Part shown: piece after piece, positions 62,570 through 64,000 of the stretch
Layout of the letters: each line of letters starts with the position of its first letter
Numbering within the stretch: the stretch's first letter is position 1
Assembly (NCBI GenBank): GCA_018881555.1
Contig: JACAXG010000093.1
Location: forward strand, 3,058,696-3,122,695
Length of the DNA: 64,000 nucleotides
Origin: Amblyornis subalaris
Taxonomy: Eukaryota; Chordata; Aves; Passeriformes; Ptilonorhynchidae
Direction of reading: 5' to 3'
The notes under the pieces: generated by a model
What the model saw: the letters and a program-made list of their open reading frames with translations, nothing else
Database searches by the model: none
Told to the model about the DNA's origin: nothing
Position numbers and translations under genes: made by a program

Positions 62570-64000
<1,431 letters not shown>

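Overview
The window is avian nuclear DNA. Its interspersed repeats are almost all 5'-truncated CR1 LINEs of the bird type, with the typical 3' tails and remnants of the ORF2 C-terminus. It lies inside one protein-coding gene, CTBP2, read on the plus strand. No second gene could be supported on either strand. The exact species cannot be told from the sequence.

CTBP2 is a two-in-one locus and both of its 5' forms are visible. (1) Exon 2 (about 16,494-16,653) carries the start codon of the ubiquitous corepressor CtBP2 and its 19-residue N-terminus with the lysine-rich nuclear localisation segment. (2) A single 1.68-kb exon at 32,037-33,717 encodes the A domain of RIBEYE, the main protein of synaptic ribbons in photoreceptors, hair cells and other ribbon synapses. 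Both exons end in phase 1. Both can join the shared exon at 62,686-62,840, which starts the CtBP2 dehydrogenase-like body (the RIBEYE B domain). The remaining CTBP2 exons lie beyond position 64,000. A CpG-rich segment near 700-960, with a good splice donor at 935/936, is a plausible promoter and non-coding first exon.

Layout: 1-700 upstream DNA with one CR1; 700-960 putative promoter and exon 1; 936-16,493 intron with CR1 copies, a degenerate 87-bp tandem repeat (5.75-6.03 kb) and a candidate conserved element (14.28-14.6 kb); 16,494-16,653 exon 2; 16.7-31.3 kb intron with the longest CR1 (28.4-29.0 kb); 31.3-32.04 kb RIBEYE promoter/5' leader with photoreceptor-type homeodomain motifs; 32,037-33,717 RIBEYE A-domain exon; 33.7-62.7 kb intron with two internal CpG islands (39.2-39.7 and 53.9-54.4 kb), more CR1 copies and a candidate RFX/octamer enhancer near 35.4-35.5 kb; 62,686-62,840 shared exon; then intron with a sense CR1.

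The points most worth checking are a SAM-like helical segment inside the RIBEYE A domain, the clustered CRX/OTX-type sites before the RIBEYE start, the regular 87-bp degenerate repeat, and the exon 3 reading frame that stays open across its donor into a CR1 ORF. Single N bases occur only from 32,709 rightward, so the two halves of the window differ in assembly history or heterozygosity.
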